A stretch of DNA of 64,000 nt from Anaeramoeba ignava (lineage: Eukaryota; Metamonada; Anaeramoebidae), in NCBI GenBank assembly GCA_028826165.1, contig JAPDFW010000081.1, forward strand, positions 352,001 through 416,000. The letters run 5' to 3'. The translations under genes were made by a program, and so were the position numbers. Shown here piece after piece: positions 33,403-43,490 of the stretch; the first letter of the stretch is position 1; every line of letters begins with the position of its first letter. Below the pieces are notes generated by a model, which saw only the letters and a list, made by a program, of their open reading frames with translations, did no database searches and was not told where the DNA came from.

Positions 33403-36400
33403 TCATTTTAAACCGTTTAAAATCAAATCAAAAATTGAATTTTGGTTTAATTGATAAAAATCTTTCAAATCCTTCATTTCTTCAATAAATTGTTTGTTAA
33501 TTTCTTGTTTCTCTTCAAATTCATCATGATAAAGGAAATAAATTAAATGATTGATTGTTTCAAATGATTTTCTTGAATAATCGTGGACTTGATTAGAAGA
33601 ATCTTGAACACTCAAAAACATTCCTTTAAATAATTCACTTCTTGCTATTAAAATGAGTTTATGAGCTTTGATTTCTTTTTCATCTTCAGAAATGATAGTA
33701 AAATCTTTTGTGTCTTGAAGTTGGAAAAGTTTGTGAAAATCTTTCAATAATGCTTTTCTTCCTTTTTTTGATTGAGTCCATTTTGGATCGAGATTCAATT
33801 CTTTGAAAAACTCCTGAAGCTTCTTTTCGTTTTCTTCGAATTCTTTGAGAACTCTTTTGTTTTCTTCAAATCTTCTTCCTCCCCAATAATAGTCTTCATC
33901 TTTACTTGTATTTTGATAGTTTTCTTCTATTTGCGCTTTTAATTTGTCAATAAATTGTTGGAAACCTGGAAATCCTGTGTAAAGAAAACTGAGAACAAGC
34001 TGAACATCGTTTTTGAGTTTTGTTTTGCAAAGATTGACAAATTTCTGGAAAAGAGTGTCGTTGTTGTCAAGTCTTGTTAGGAGAATTAATTTATGAACTC
34101 GGAATTTTGCGTTATCGATTGATTGTATTTCCAAATCGGAAAAATTATCAGTTGAATTCAATAAGTTGTTGAAATCTTCGCTAAATGAGTTAATCTGCAA
34201 AAACGCGTCCATGAACTCTCTTTTGACTTCTTCCTCCTGTAAATCATAAAAATTGACCTCCTGCTTGAAGAGAACTTGAATAACTTGCTGGTTGTTTTTC
34301 TGGATCGCGATAGAAAGCGCAGTATCCTTTTGGTTTGTTTTGGCGTTGATATCGATTCCTTTGGAAATGAGTTCTTGAATAATTTCTGGAGGAGAATTGT
34401 TTCTGCAAGCCAAATGAAGCATTGTTTCATTTTGCTCTGTGATTGATTTTACATTGGCACCTTTTGAGATCAACAATTTGATGACTTCAACTGGGGCATT
34501 ATTGTGGAAAGCAAGATGCAAAACCGTTTCGTTGTAGGATGTTTTCTCGTTGATATCCAATCCCTTATCAAGAAGATAATTGATAGTTTCCAGTGAGTGA
34601 TACTGACAAGAAACATGCAACGCTGTTTGTTTGTCATACATCGTTTTTGCATGAATATCAACTCCTTTCTCCACAAGCAACTTGATAATTTCAATAGACG
34701 CATTTCCTTGGCAAGCAACATGTAACGGTGTTTGGTTTTGCTTTGTTTTAGTGTTCACCTTAGCTCCCTTGGAAAGGAGTAAATTGATGATTTCCGCTGA
34801 TGGACTATATTGACATGCAAAATGAAGCACTGATTGTCCGTAATTTGTTTTTGCGTTGACATCAGCCTTCTTGGAAACCAAAAACTTCACAATCTCAATT
34901 GATGAGTTGTATTGACAGGCAAAATGCAAAGGTGTTTCCTTTTCCTTTGTTTTGGCATTCACCTTCGCTCCTTTTGAAATCAAGTATTGAATCACATCCA
35001 ATGATAGATTGTATTGGCATGCGAAATGAAGGGCTGTTTGGTTCTGCGATGTTTTCGCATTCACCTTGACTCCTTTGGAAATCAGGTATTTGATCACATC
35101 AATCGGTGAATTGCTTTGGCAAGCCAAATGCAAAACTGTATTGTTTTGGGTTGTTTTTTCGTTAATCTTGATTCCCTTTGAAATCAAATACTCAATAATC
35201 TCGATTGATGGATGATTTCTGCAAATGAAATGCAGAATGTTTTCGTTCTCGTTCGTTTTCGCTTTGATATCAGACCCATGCTCAACAAGATAATTGATGA
35301 CTTCAAGAGAGGGATTATAGAGACAAGCGTAATGTAAAGCTGTTTGGTTATCATACTCTGTTTTTGCATTCATATCAATTCCTTTTTCGACAAGCAACTT
35401 GATCAATTCAATTGATCGATTACTTTGGCACGCCAAATGCAATGCAGTTTGATTTTGTCGTGTTTTAGCATTGACATCAACTCCTTTGGAAATCAAGTAT
35501 TTGATAACCTCAAGAGACGCGTTGCTTTGGCAAGCTAGATGAATAGCCGTTTGGTCTTGATCTGTTTTGGCATGGATATCTACACCTTTGGAAACTAAGT
35601 AATCAATAACTTCGATTGATGGGTTGTATTGGCAAAATGAGTGGAGTATTGATTGGTTATAGTTTGTTTTAGTGTTCACATCCGCTCCCTTTTCAATCAA
35701 GAATTTGATGATTTCAAACGAAGAGTTACTTTGACACGCTAAATTCAACGGTGTTTCGCTTTGGTCTGTTTTAGCATTAACATCAACTCCTTTGGAAATT
35801 AAGAAATCAACCACTTCCATTGATGGGTTGTATTGGCAAGCTAGATGAAGCACCGATTGGTTGTAGTTTGTCTTAATATTAATATCCGCACCTCTTTCAA
35901 TAAGGAATTTGATCACTTCAAGTGATGGATTGCTTTGGCACGAGAAATGAAGTGCTGTTTGTCCGTAATTTGATCTTGCGTTCACATCGATTCCTTCAGA
36001 AATCAGCAACCGGATAATTTCTAGTGATGGATTGTATTGGCAGGCATAATGCAAGGCTGTTTCTCCCTCGCTTGTTTTTGCCTTAACATCTACTCCTTTT
36101 GAAATCAAATATTCAATAATTTCAAGTGGTCTATTGCTTTGACAAGATAAATGCAAAACTGTCTGGTTCTGGTTTGTTCGCGAATTTAAATCAGCTCCTC
36201 TTTCCACTAAATATTCAATCACTTCAAACGATGGGTTTCCTTGACAAGCCAAGTGTAAAACGGACTGGCTTTGGCTGTTTTTGGAATTGATATCAAGTCC
36301 TTTATCAAGTAAATATTCAATAATTTCAATTGAAGGGTTGTATTGGCACGAGAAATGCAAAGCTGTTTGCCCATAATTTGATTTTGTGTGGATATCCGCA

Positions 36401-39318
36401 CCTTTGGAAACGAGGTATTCAATGATTTCCAATGATGGATTAATTTGGCAAAGATAGTGTAAAGCTGTTTCATGATAATCTGATTTTGCATTCACATCGA
36501 TTCCCTTTTCAATCAAGTATTCAATCACATCTGTTGTTGGATTCCCTTGGCACGCTAAGTGCAAAGCTGTCTGGTTTTGGCTTGTTCTGGCATTAATATC
36601 CGCACCCTTTTCAATAAGGTGTTTGATAACCACAAGCATTGGATTATATTGGCAGGCAAAGTGTAATACTGATTGATTGTAGTTTGTTTTCGTGTTGATT
36701 TGAAGACCTTTTTGAAGTAAGTAATCAATAACTTCGATTGATGGGTTGTATTGACAGGCTAGATGCAGAATTGTTTCATTTTGGCTTGTTCTTTCATCTA
36801 TATCAACTCCTTTTGCAACTAAATACTTGATGATTTCGAGATTTGGAGCGTTTTGACAAACAAGATGTAGCATGTTTTGGTTTTGATCTGTTTTGGCTTG
36901 AATATCTGCTCCTTTGGAAACCAAATAATCAATAATCTCAATTGATGGATTACTTTGGCAAGCAAGATGCAAAGCGGTCTGGTTGTAGGTTGTTTTTGTA
37001 TTGATATTAATTCCTTTTGAAATAAGATAGTCAATCAATTCAATTGATGGATTACTTTGGCAAACGAGATGCAGAATTGTTTCATTCTGGTTTGTTTTGG
37101 CATTAATATCGACTCCTTTTGAAACGAGATATTTGATGATTTCAATCCTGATGTTGTATTGGCAAGCTAAATGAAGAACGGTTTGGTTATAGTCTGTCTT
37201 GGCATGAATATCTGCTCCTTTGGAAATGAAATATTCAATAATCTCGATTGAAGGGTTGTTTTGGCAAACCGAATGCAAAGCTGTTTGATTGTAATTTGTT
37301 TGTGTATTTATGTCCACTCCTTGCTCAATCAAATATTTGACAATCTCTAAAGAAGGATTATATTGGCAGGCATAATGCAAAACGGTTTCATTTTGGGATG
37401 TTTTTGCTTTCAAATCAACTCCTTTCTCGATCAAATACTTAATAACTTCAATTTTTGGTCTACTTTGGCAAGCATAATGAAGAGCAGTTTGGTTGTAATT
37501 GGTTTTTGCTTTCAAATCAATTCCCTTCTCAACCAAATATTTAATGATTTCAATATTTGGACTGACTTGGCAAGCATAATGAAGAGCGTTCTGTCCATAA
37601 GCTGATTTTGCTTGAATATCAACACCTTCCTCAATCAAATATTTGATGACTTCAAGATTTGGTCTTGTTTGACAAGCATAATGCAAAATAGTTTCGTTTT
37701 GAAATGTTTTTGTATGAGGATCACATCCCTTTTCAATCAAATACTTGATGATCTCAATATCTGGATCATTTTGGCAAACCAAATGCAAAACATTTTCGTT
37801 TTGATACAACTTGGAATGAATATCTGCTCCTTTCTCAATCAAATATTGAATGATTTCAAGTTTGGGTTTTTTTTGGCACACAAAATGCAGGGCTGATTGG
37901 GAAGTAATTGTTTTCGAATTGATGTCAATATCGCTTTCAAGTAAATATTCAATCACATCAATTGACGGTTTCTTTTTGCAAGCACAATGTAAAAGTGTTT
38001 CGTGTTGGCTTGTTTTGACATGAAGATCCGCTCCCTTCTCAAAAAAATATTCAATCATTTCAAGCGATGGATTAGTTTCACAAACAAAATGCAAGGGTGT
38101 TTCGTGCTGGTTTGTTTTTGAGTTGACATCAATTCCTTTTTCAACAAAATACTTGATAATTTCAAATTCTGGACTATAACGGCAAGCAAAGTGCAAAATA
38201 TTCTCATTTTGATACGTTTTTGCGTTGATATCACCTCCTTTTGAAATGAGATATTCAATCCATTCAACCGATACATTTTTATTTTGGCAAATGAGATGCA
38301 AAGTATTTTGGTGATTATAAGTTTTTAAATTGACATCAAGACCTTTTTCGATAAGAAATTTGACAACCTCAAAAGATGGATGATATTTGCAAGCATCATG
38401 CAAAATTGTTTCACTTTGTTTTGTTTTTACTTTGAAATCGGCTCCTTTCTCAATAAGAAATTTGATTGTCTCAAGTGAATTTTTTTGACAAGCAAAATGC
38501 AAAACGGTTTCGTTATTATGTGTTTTTGCTTTTAAATCCAATCCTTTCTCAATAAGAAATTTGATCACTTCAAGTGAATTTTTTTGGCAAGCATAATGCA
38601 AAATTGTTTCTTTTGAAGAAGTTTTTGCTTTTAAATCCAGTCCTTTTTCAATAAGAAATTTGATCACTTCAAAAGTATTGCCTTGACAGGCTAAATGTAA
38701 ACATGTTTCGTTTGAAGAAGTTTTTGCTTTTAAATCAAGTTCTTTTCCAATAAGAAATTTGATCACTTCAAGTGAATTTTTATGGCAAGCAAAATGTAAA
38801 CATGTTTCATTCTCATTTGTTTTTGCATTGATTCCAAGTCCTTTTCCAAGAAGAAATTCAATCACTTCAATCGAGTTTTTTTGGCAAGCGTAATGCAAAA
38901 TTGTTTGGTTTCTTGTTGTTTTTGAATTTATATCGAGATCCTTTTCAAGAAGATATTTGATAATCTCAATACTACTTCTCTGACAAGCAAAATGCAAAGC
39001 GTTTTTTCCGTTTTTATCAATTGAGTTGATTTTGATTTGCTTTTCAAGTAGCAAATCAATGATTTCAATTGGTGAATTGTTGATAATTGCAATATGTAAT
39101 CCATTTCTTCCTTTTTCATCTTCTAAATTTGGTTTGATTCCTTTAGAAATTAAGAGTTCAAGCATTTCTTTTGAAACCTTGTTTCTAATTGCAAAAAATA
39201 AAACGTTTTCTTTTACTTCTCCTTTTCCTTTTAATTTTTCTGCTTCTTTTTTGGGGATTTGTTCAATTTCTTTTAGTTTTTCAATTTGGTTTTTTTCTAT
39301 AATTTCAAAAATATTCAT
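33403..39318 (-). CDS. Ankyrin-repeat protein (~49 repeats) with C-terminal tandem BTB
   Basis: Intronless, 1,971 aa from ATG 39318 (MNIFEIIEKNQIEKL). An in-frame ATG at 39399 would add 27 low-complexity residues but overlaps the start of the divergent gene, so the inner start is preferred. About 49 consecutive ankyrin repeats (~33-34 aa) fill residues ~45-1660, with a very regular LHxACQ.NPSxEIIxYLI.KG(A/V)DI.AKT pattern. Then a degenerate BTB-like segment (DLEIQSIDNAKFRVHKLILL), a charged helical linker and a clear BTB (DFTIISEDEKEIKAHKLILIARSELFKGMF). BTB domains dimerise or recruit cullin-3; ankyrins bind partners. The end matches that of the neighbouring WD40 protein. Codon third positions are less A/T-biased than in neighbouring genes. 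Confidence 0.95.
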   Translation of the reverse strand: MNIFEIIEKNQIEKLKEIEQIPKKEAEKLKGKGEVKENVLFFAIRNKVSKEMLELLISKGIKPNLEDEKGRNGLHIAIINNSPIEIIDLLLEKQIKINSIDKNGKNALHFACQRSSIEIIKYLLEKDLDINSKTTRNQTILHYACQKNSIEVIEFLLGKGLGINAKTNENETCLHFACHKNSLEVIKFLIGKELDLKAKTSSNETCLHLACQGNTFEVIKFLIEKGLDLKAKTSSKETILHYACQKNSLEVIKFLIEKGLDLKAKTHNNETVLHFACQKNSLETIKFLIEKGADFKVKTKQSETILHDACKYHPSFEVVKFLIEKGLDVNLKTYNHQNTLHLICQNKNVSVEWIEYLISKGGDINAKTYQNENILHFACRYSPEFEIIKYFVEKGIDVNSKTNQHETPLHFVCETNPSLEMIEYFFEKGADLHVKTSQHETLLHCACKKKPSIDVIEYLLESDIDINSKTITSQSALHFVCQKKPKLEIIQYLIEKGADIHSKLYQNENVLHLVCQNDPDIEIIKYLIEKGCDPHTKTFQNETILHYACQTRPNLEVIKYLIEEGVDIQAKSAYGQNALHYACQVSPNIEIIKYLVEKGIDLKAKTNYNQTALHYACQSRPKIEVIKYLIEKGVDLKAKTSQNETVLHYACQYNPSLEIVKYLIEQGVDINTQTNYNQTALHSVCQNNPSIEIIEYFISKGADIHAKTDYNQTVLHLACQYNIRIEIIKYLVSKGVDINAKTNQNETILHLVCQSNPSIELIDYLISKGININTKTTYNQTALHLACQSNPSIEIIDYLVSKGADIQAKTDQNQNMLHLVCQNAPNLEIIKYLVAKGVDIDERTSQNETILHLACQYNPSIEVIDYLLQKGLQINTKTNYNQSVLHFACQYNPMLVVIKHLIEKGADINARTSQNQTALHLACQGNPTTDVIEYLIEKGIDVNAKSDYHETALHYLCQINPSLEIIEYLVSKGADIHTKSNYGQTALHFSCQYNPSIEIIEYLLDKGLDINSKNSQSQSVLHLACQGNPSFEVIEYLVERGADLNSRTNQNQTVLHLSCQSNRPLEIIEYLISKGVDVKAKTSEGETALHYACQYNPSLEIIRLLISEGIDVNARSNYGQTALHFSCQSNPSLEVIKFLIERGADINIKTNYNQSVLHLACQYNPSMEVVDFLISKGVDVNAKTDQSETPLNLACQSNSSFEIIKFLIEKGADVNTKTNYNQSILHSFCQYNPSIEVIDYLVSKGVDIHAKTDQDQTAIHLACQSNASLEVIKYLISKGVDVNAKTRQNQTALHLACQSNRSIELIKLLVEKGIDMNAKTEYDNQTALHYACLYNPSLEVINYLVEHGSDIKAKTNENENILHFICRNHPSIEIIEYLISKGIKINEKTTQNNTVLHLACQSNSPIDVIKYLISKGVKVNAKTSQNQTALHFACQYNLSLDVIQYLISKGAKVNAKTKEKETPLHFACQYNSSIEIVKFLVSKKADVNAKTNYGQSVLHFACQYSPSAEIINLLLSKGAKVNTKTKQNQTPLHVACQGNASIEIIKLLVEKGVDIHAKTMYDKQTALHVSCQYHSLETINYLLDKGLDINEKTSYNETVLHLAFHNNAPVEVIKLLISKGANVKSITEQNETMLHLACRNNSPPEIIQELISKGIDINAKTNQKDTALSIAIQKNNQQVIQVLFKQEVNFYDLQEEEVKREFMDAFLQINSFSEDFNNLLNSTDNFSDLEIQSIDNAKFRVHKLILLTRLDNNDTLFQKFVNLCKTKLKNDVQLVLSFLYTGFPGFQQFIDKLKAQIEENYQNTSKDEDYYWGGRRFEENKRVLKEFEENEKKLQEFFKELNLDPKWTQSKKGRKALLKDFHKLFQLQDTKDFTIISEDEKEIKAHKLILIARSELFKGMFLSVQDSSNQVHDYSRKSFETINHLIYFLYHDEFEEKQEINKQFIEEMKDLKDFYQLNQNSIFDLILNGLK

Positions 39319-39389
39319 TTGATCAATTTTAATTGAAAAAAAAAATGAAAAAAATTTTATCATTTTTTTTTTTGCTTTTTTTTTAAATA
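39319..39389. promoter_or_regulatory. Bidirectional 71-bp promoter between two BTB genes
   Basis: Only 71 bp separate the divergent start codons. It contains TTTTTTTCATTTTTTTTTTC on the minus strand and ATCATTTTTTTTTTTGC on the plus strand, one candidate motif per direction. Promoter role is inferred from recurrence. Confidence 0.5.
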
Positions 39390-42300
39390 ATGAATTCAAA
39401 ATTTTTTGGAAAACATGAAGCAGAAGTTCGTTATCTTTATATTAATGGAGAATTTCTTTATTCAGGAGGATTTGATAAAAAAATACGTATTTGGGAGATT
39501 TCTGTAATTATTTTTATTATTCAAAAAAATAATAAAAAAAAAACAATTAAAAAAGTTTAAAATAAATTTTTTACTTTTTAAAGAAATATTTAAAAAAAAA
39601 AATAATAAACTAAAAATAAAAATAGACAGGAAAACTTATAAAAGAAAGAAAAACAACTTCATATATATTTTGTTTATCTGTTTATAATAATAAATTAGTG
39701 TCTTCTGGAGGAAAAATTAGTGTTTGGAATATTGAAGTAAAATTTATTTAATTAAAATTTATTATTTAATATTTATTTATAAAAAAATCCAAAACCAAAG
39801 ACATTAAATTTAGAAAAAGAATTTAAAAAAGATTTTGAAGGTTATATTTTTTATTTTGTAATTTTAGAAAACTTTCTTTTTACTGCAGGAGGTGATCGAA
39901 TTATTCGAAAATATATTTTTGTAAATTAAAATTACAAAATAAAACAAAATTTAATTTATTTAATTTATTTAATTTATTTAATTTATTTAATTTATTTAAT
40001 TTATTTAATTTATTTAATTTATTTAATTTATTTAATTTATTTAATTTATTTAATTTATTTAATTTATTTAAAGAATAAAGGAATTTGTAAGAAAAAATTA
40101 ACAGGACATTCTTCTGGTGTTTGGTCTCTTGTTTTAAATTCTGGATTTCTTTATTCTTCTGATTCTTCTGGAGAGATTAGATGTTGGGATATTCAAGTTT
40201 GTTTTATTTTCAATTTTAAATCAATATTTAAATCAATATTTAAATCAATATTTAATTTGGATTTGGAAATTAGTCTTTAAATCAATATTTAAATTAAATA
40301 TTTAAATCAATATTTAAATCAATATTTAAATCAATATTTAAATCAAATATTTAAATCAATTTTAATTTGGATTTTAATTTGGATTTTAATTTGAATTTTA
40401 ATTTGGATTTGGAAATTAGTCTTTAAATCAATATTTAAATCAATATTTAAATCAATATTTAAATCAATATTTAAATAAATATTTAAATCAATATTTAAAT
40501 TAAATATTTAAATCAATATTTAAATCAATATTTAAATCAATATTTAAATCAATATTTAAATCAATATTTAAATCAATATTTAAATCAATATTTAAATTAA
40601 TATTTAAATTAATATTTAAATCAATATTTAAATCAATATTTAAATCAAATATTTAAATAAATATTTAAATTAATATTTAAATCAATATTTAAATCAATTT
40701 TAAATCAATATTTAAATCAATATTTAAATCAATATTTAAATCAATATTTAAATTAATATTTAAATCAATATTTAAATCAATATTTAAATCAATATTTAAA
40801 TCAAATATTTAAATCAATATTTAAATTAATATTTAAATTAATATTTAAATCAATATTTAAATCAATTTTTAAATCAATATTTAAATCAAATATTTAAATC
40901 AATATTTAAATTAATATTTAATTCAATATTTAAATCAATATTTAATTTAAATAACAAAATATTTAAATCAATATTTAAATCAATATTTAAATCAATATTT
41001 AAATTAATATTTAAATCAATATTTAAATCAATATTTAAATCAATATTTAAATCAATATTTAAATCAATATTTAAATCAATATTTAAATCAATATTTAAAT
41101 CAATATTTAAATCAATATTTAAATCAATATTTAAATCAATATTTAAATCAATATTTAAATCAATATTTAAATCAATATTTAAATCAATATTTAAATCAAT
41201 ATTTAAATCAATATTTAAATAAATATTTAAATCAATATTTAAATCAATATTTAAATCAATATTTTAAATCAATATTTTAAATTAATATTTTAAATCAATA
41301 TTTAAATCATATATTTAATTCAATATTTAAATTAAATTTAAAAATAATATTTAAATCAATATTTAAATTAATATTTAAATCAAATATTTAAAATCAATAT
41401 TTAAATCAATATTTTAAATCAATATTTAAATCAATATTAATTTTGGATTTTTAATTTGAATTTGGATTTGGAAATTAGTCTTTAAATCAATATTTAAATT
41501 AAATATTTTAAATCAATATTTAAATAAATATTTAAATCAATATTTAAAAAATAAATATTTAAATCAATATTTAAATCAATATTTAAATCAATATTTAAAT
41601 CAATATTTAAATCAATATTTAAATCAATATTTTAAATCAATATTTAAATCAATATTTTAAATCAATATTTAAATCAATATTTAAATCAATATTTAAATCA
41701 ATATTTAAATTAATATTTAAATCAATATTTAAATAAATATTTAAATCAATATTTAAATAAATATTTAAATCAATATTTAAATCATATATTTAAATCAATA
41801 TTTAAATCAATATTTAAATCAAATATTTAAATCAATATTTAAATTAAATATTTAAATCAATATTTAAATTAAATATTTAAATCAATATTTAAATTAATAT
41901 TTAAATCAAATATTTAAATCAATTTTTAAATCAATATTTAAATAAATATTTAAATCAATATTTAAATCAATATTTAAATCAATATTTAAATCAATTTTTA
42001 AATCATATATTTAAATCAATTTTTAAATCAATTTTTAAATCATATATTTAAATCAATTTTTAAATCATATATTTAAATTAATATTTAAATCAAATATTTA
42101 AATCAATATTAATTTGGATTTTAATTTGAATTTGGAAATTAGTCTTTGGATTGCCAATTCATTTTAAAAGCTCATAATGAAGGAATTTGGGGAATTGGAT
42201 TTTTTAAAAAATTTATGTATTCAGTTTCTAATGATAAAAAAGTGAAGATTTGGAAATTTGAAGTAATTTTATAAACAAAAACAAATTGGAAAAAAAATTT

Positions 42301-43416
42301 TAATTTTTATTACAATTAGAATTCTTACAATAAACAACCTATTTGTGATATTGAATTAACAAATCATACTGGAAATATTATTTCAACTTTTTTATGTGAT
42401 GATATATTATTTACAGGAGCTGAAGACAACAAAGTTGTTGCATGGAATTTAAAAGTAAAATTAATTTTTAATTTTTAATTTTTAATTTTTAATTTTTAAT
42501 TTTTAATTTTTAATTTTTAGAAAAGAAAATTTAAAAAAACTTTTCATTTTAATTCTAAAGTTTGGAATGTTTGTTCTGATAGAAAAAGATTATTTGCAGG
42601 ATTATCTGATCATACAATAGAATATTGTGATTTAGATGTAAATTAATTTAATCAAAAAAAAACAACTTTTCATTTTTATTTGTATTTTTATTTTTATTTT
42701 TATTTTTATTTTTATTTTTATTTTTATTTTTATTTTTATTTATATTTTTATTTTCTTAAAAGGATATGTTTCCAGATTCACTAGTTCAAGATTTAGAAAA
42801 ACTTTTTAAAAGAAAAGAGAATTGTGACTTAATTTTCCAAACATTAGATAGAAAAATCTCTTTACATTCTTTAATTATTAAAAGTCGAATTCAAATTCCA
42901 ATTTCAAAATTAGGTGATTATTTTGCAATTAAACCATATAAAATTACCAAAGAGTTTTTTAGATGGATTTATACATGCAGAACAAAACTAAAAACAGAAC
43001 TGAATGATATTTGTCAGGAATTGGAAATCAAAGACTTTGCAGAAAAATCAACATTTAAATCACTTCGTTTTTCAATTAGTCAACTTTATTTTGAAAATCA
43101 ATCCAAAAATTTCAATCTTATTGTTAATAATAAAGAAATTCCTGTTCATAAAATAATTCTTCAAGCAAGAAGTGAATTATTTAGAGGAATGTTTGTTTCT
43201 GTTGAAGATAATTCTAATTGTGTTAATGATTATAGTTCAAGATCTTTTGAATCTTTAAATGCATTAATAAAATTTCTTTATTTTGATCAACTTGAAGAAA
43301 ATTTAGAAATAAAATATTTGAATGAATTAATAGATGCAGTTGATTTTTATCAACTTAATAAAATTTCTGAATTAAATAATGAAATAAAGCGAATAAAAAT
43401 GAAAAAAGAAAAATAG
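39390..43416 (+). CDS. WD40-repeat protein with C-terminal tandem BTB, 8 exons
   Basis: Exons 39390-39503, 39626-39736, 39801-39920, 40074-40196, 42143-42262, 42320-42454, 42521-42637 and 42763-43416 give 497 aa. Each of the first seven exons encodes one ~37-45-residue WD blade ending in the W[D/E]-type strand (RIWEIS, SVWNIE, RKYIF, RCWDIQ, KIWKFE, VAWNLK, EYCDLD), and all seven introns are phase 0. The last exon holds two BTB-like domains (NCDLIFQTLDRKISLHSLII and NFNLIVNNKEIPVHKIILQARSELFRGMF). A substrate-adaptor or scaffold role is plausible by family. Intron 4 is 1.95 kb of satellite. Confidence 0.92.
40197..42142 (+). repeat. WD40-BTB intron 4 satellite (AAATCAATATTT, 12 bp)
   Basis: About 150 units of ATTTAAATCAAT with T/A variants. 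Three interspersed copies of TTTGGAAATTAGTCTTTAAATC (near 40260, 40405 and 41470) match the true 3' splice site and first exon 5 bases at 42130-42150. Confidence 0.9.
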
Positions 43417-43490
43417 AATAAAAAAAACAAATTATTTTTTTTTCATTTTTCATTTTTTTCATTTTTTTCTATTTAGATTTTTCTTTTAAA

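Noticed and set aside
39319-39399. Upstream ATG (39399) for the ankyrin protein
   Set aside because: It would add a Lys/Phe homopolymer-derived N-terminus, overlap the divergent gene's first exon and consume the promoter motifs; ATG 39318 starts the ordered protein.
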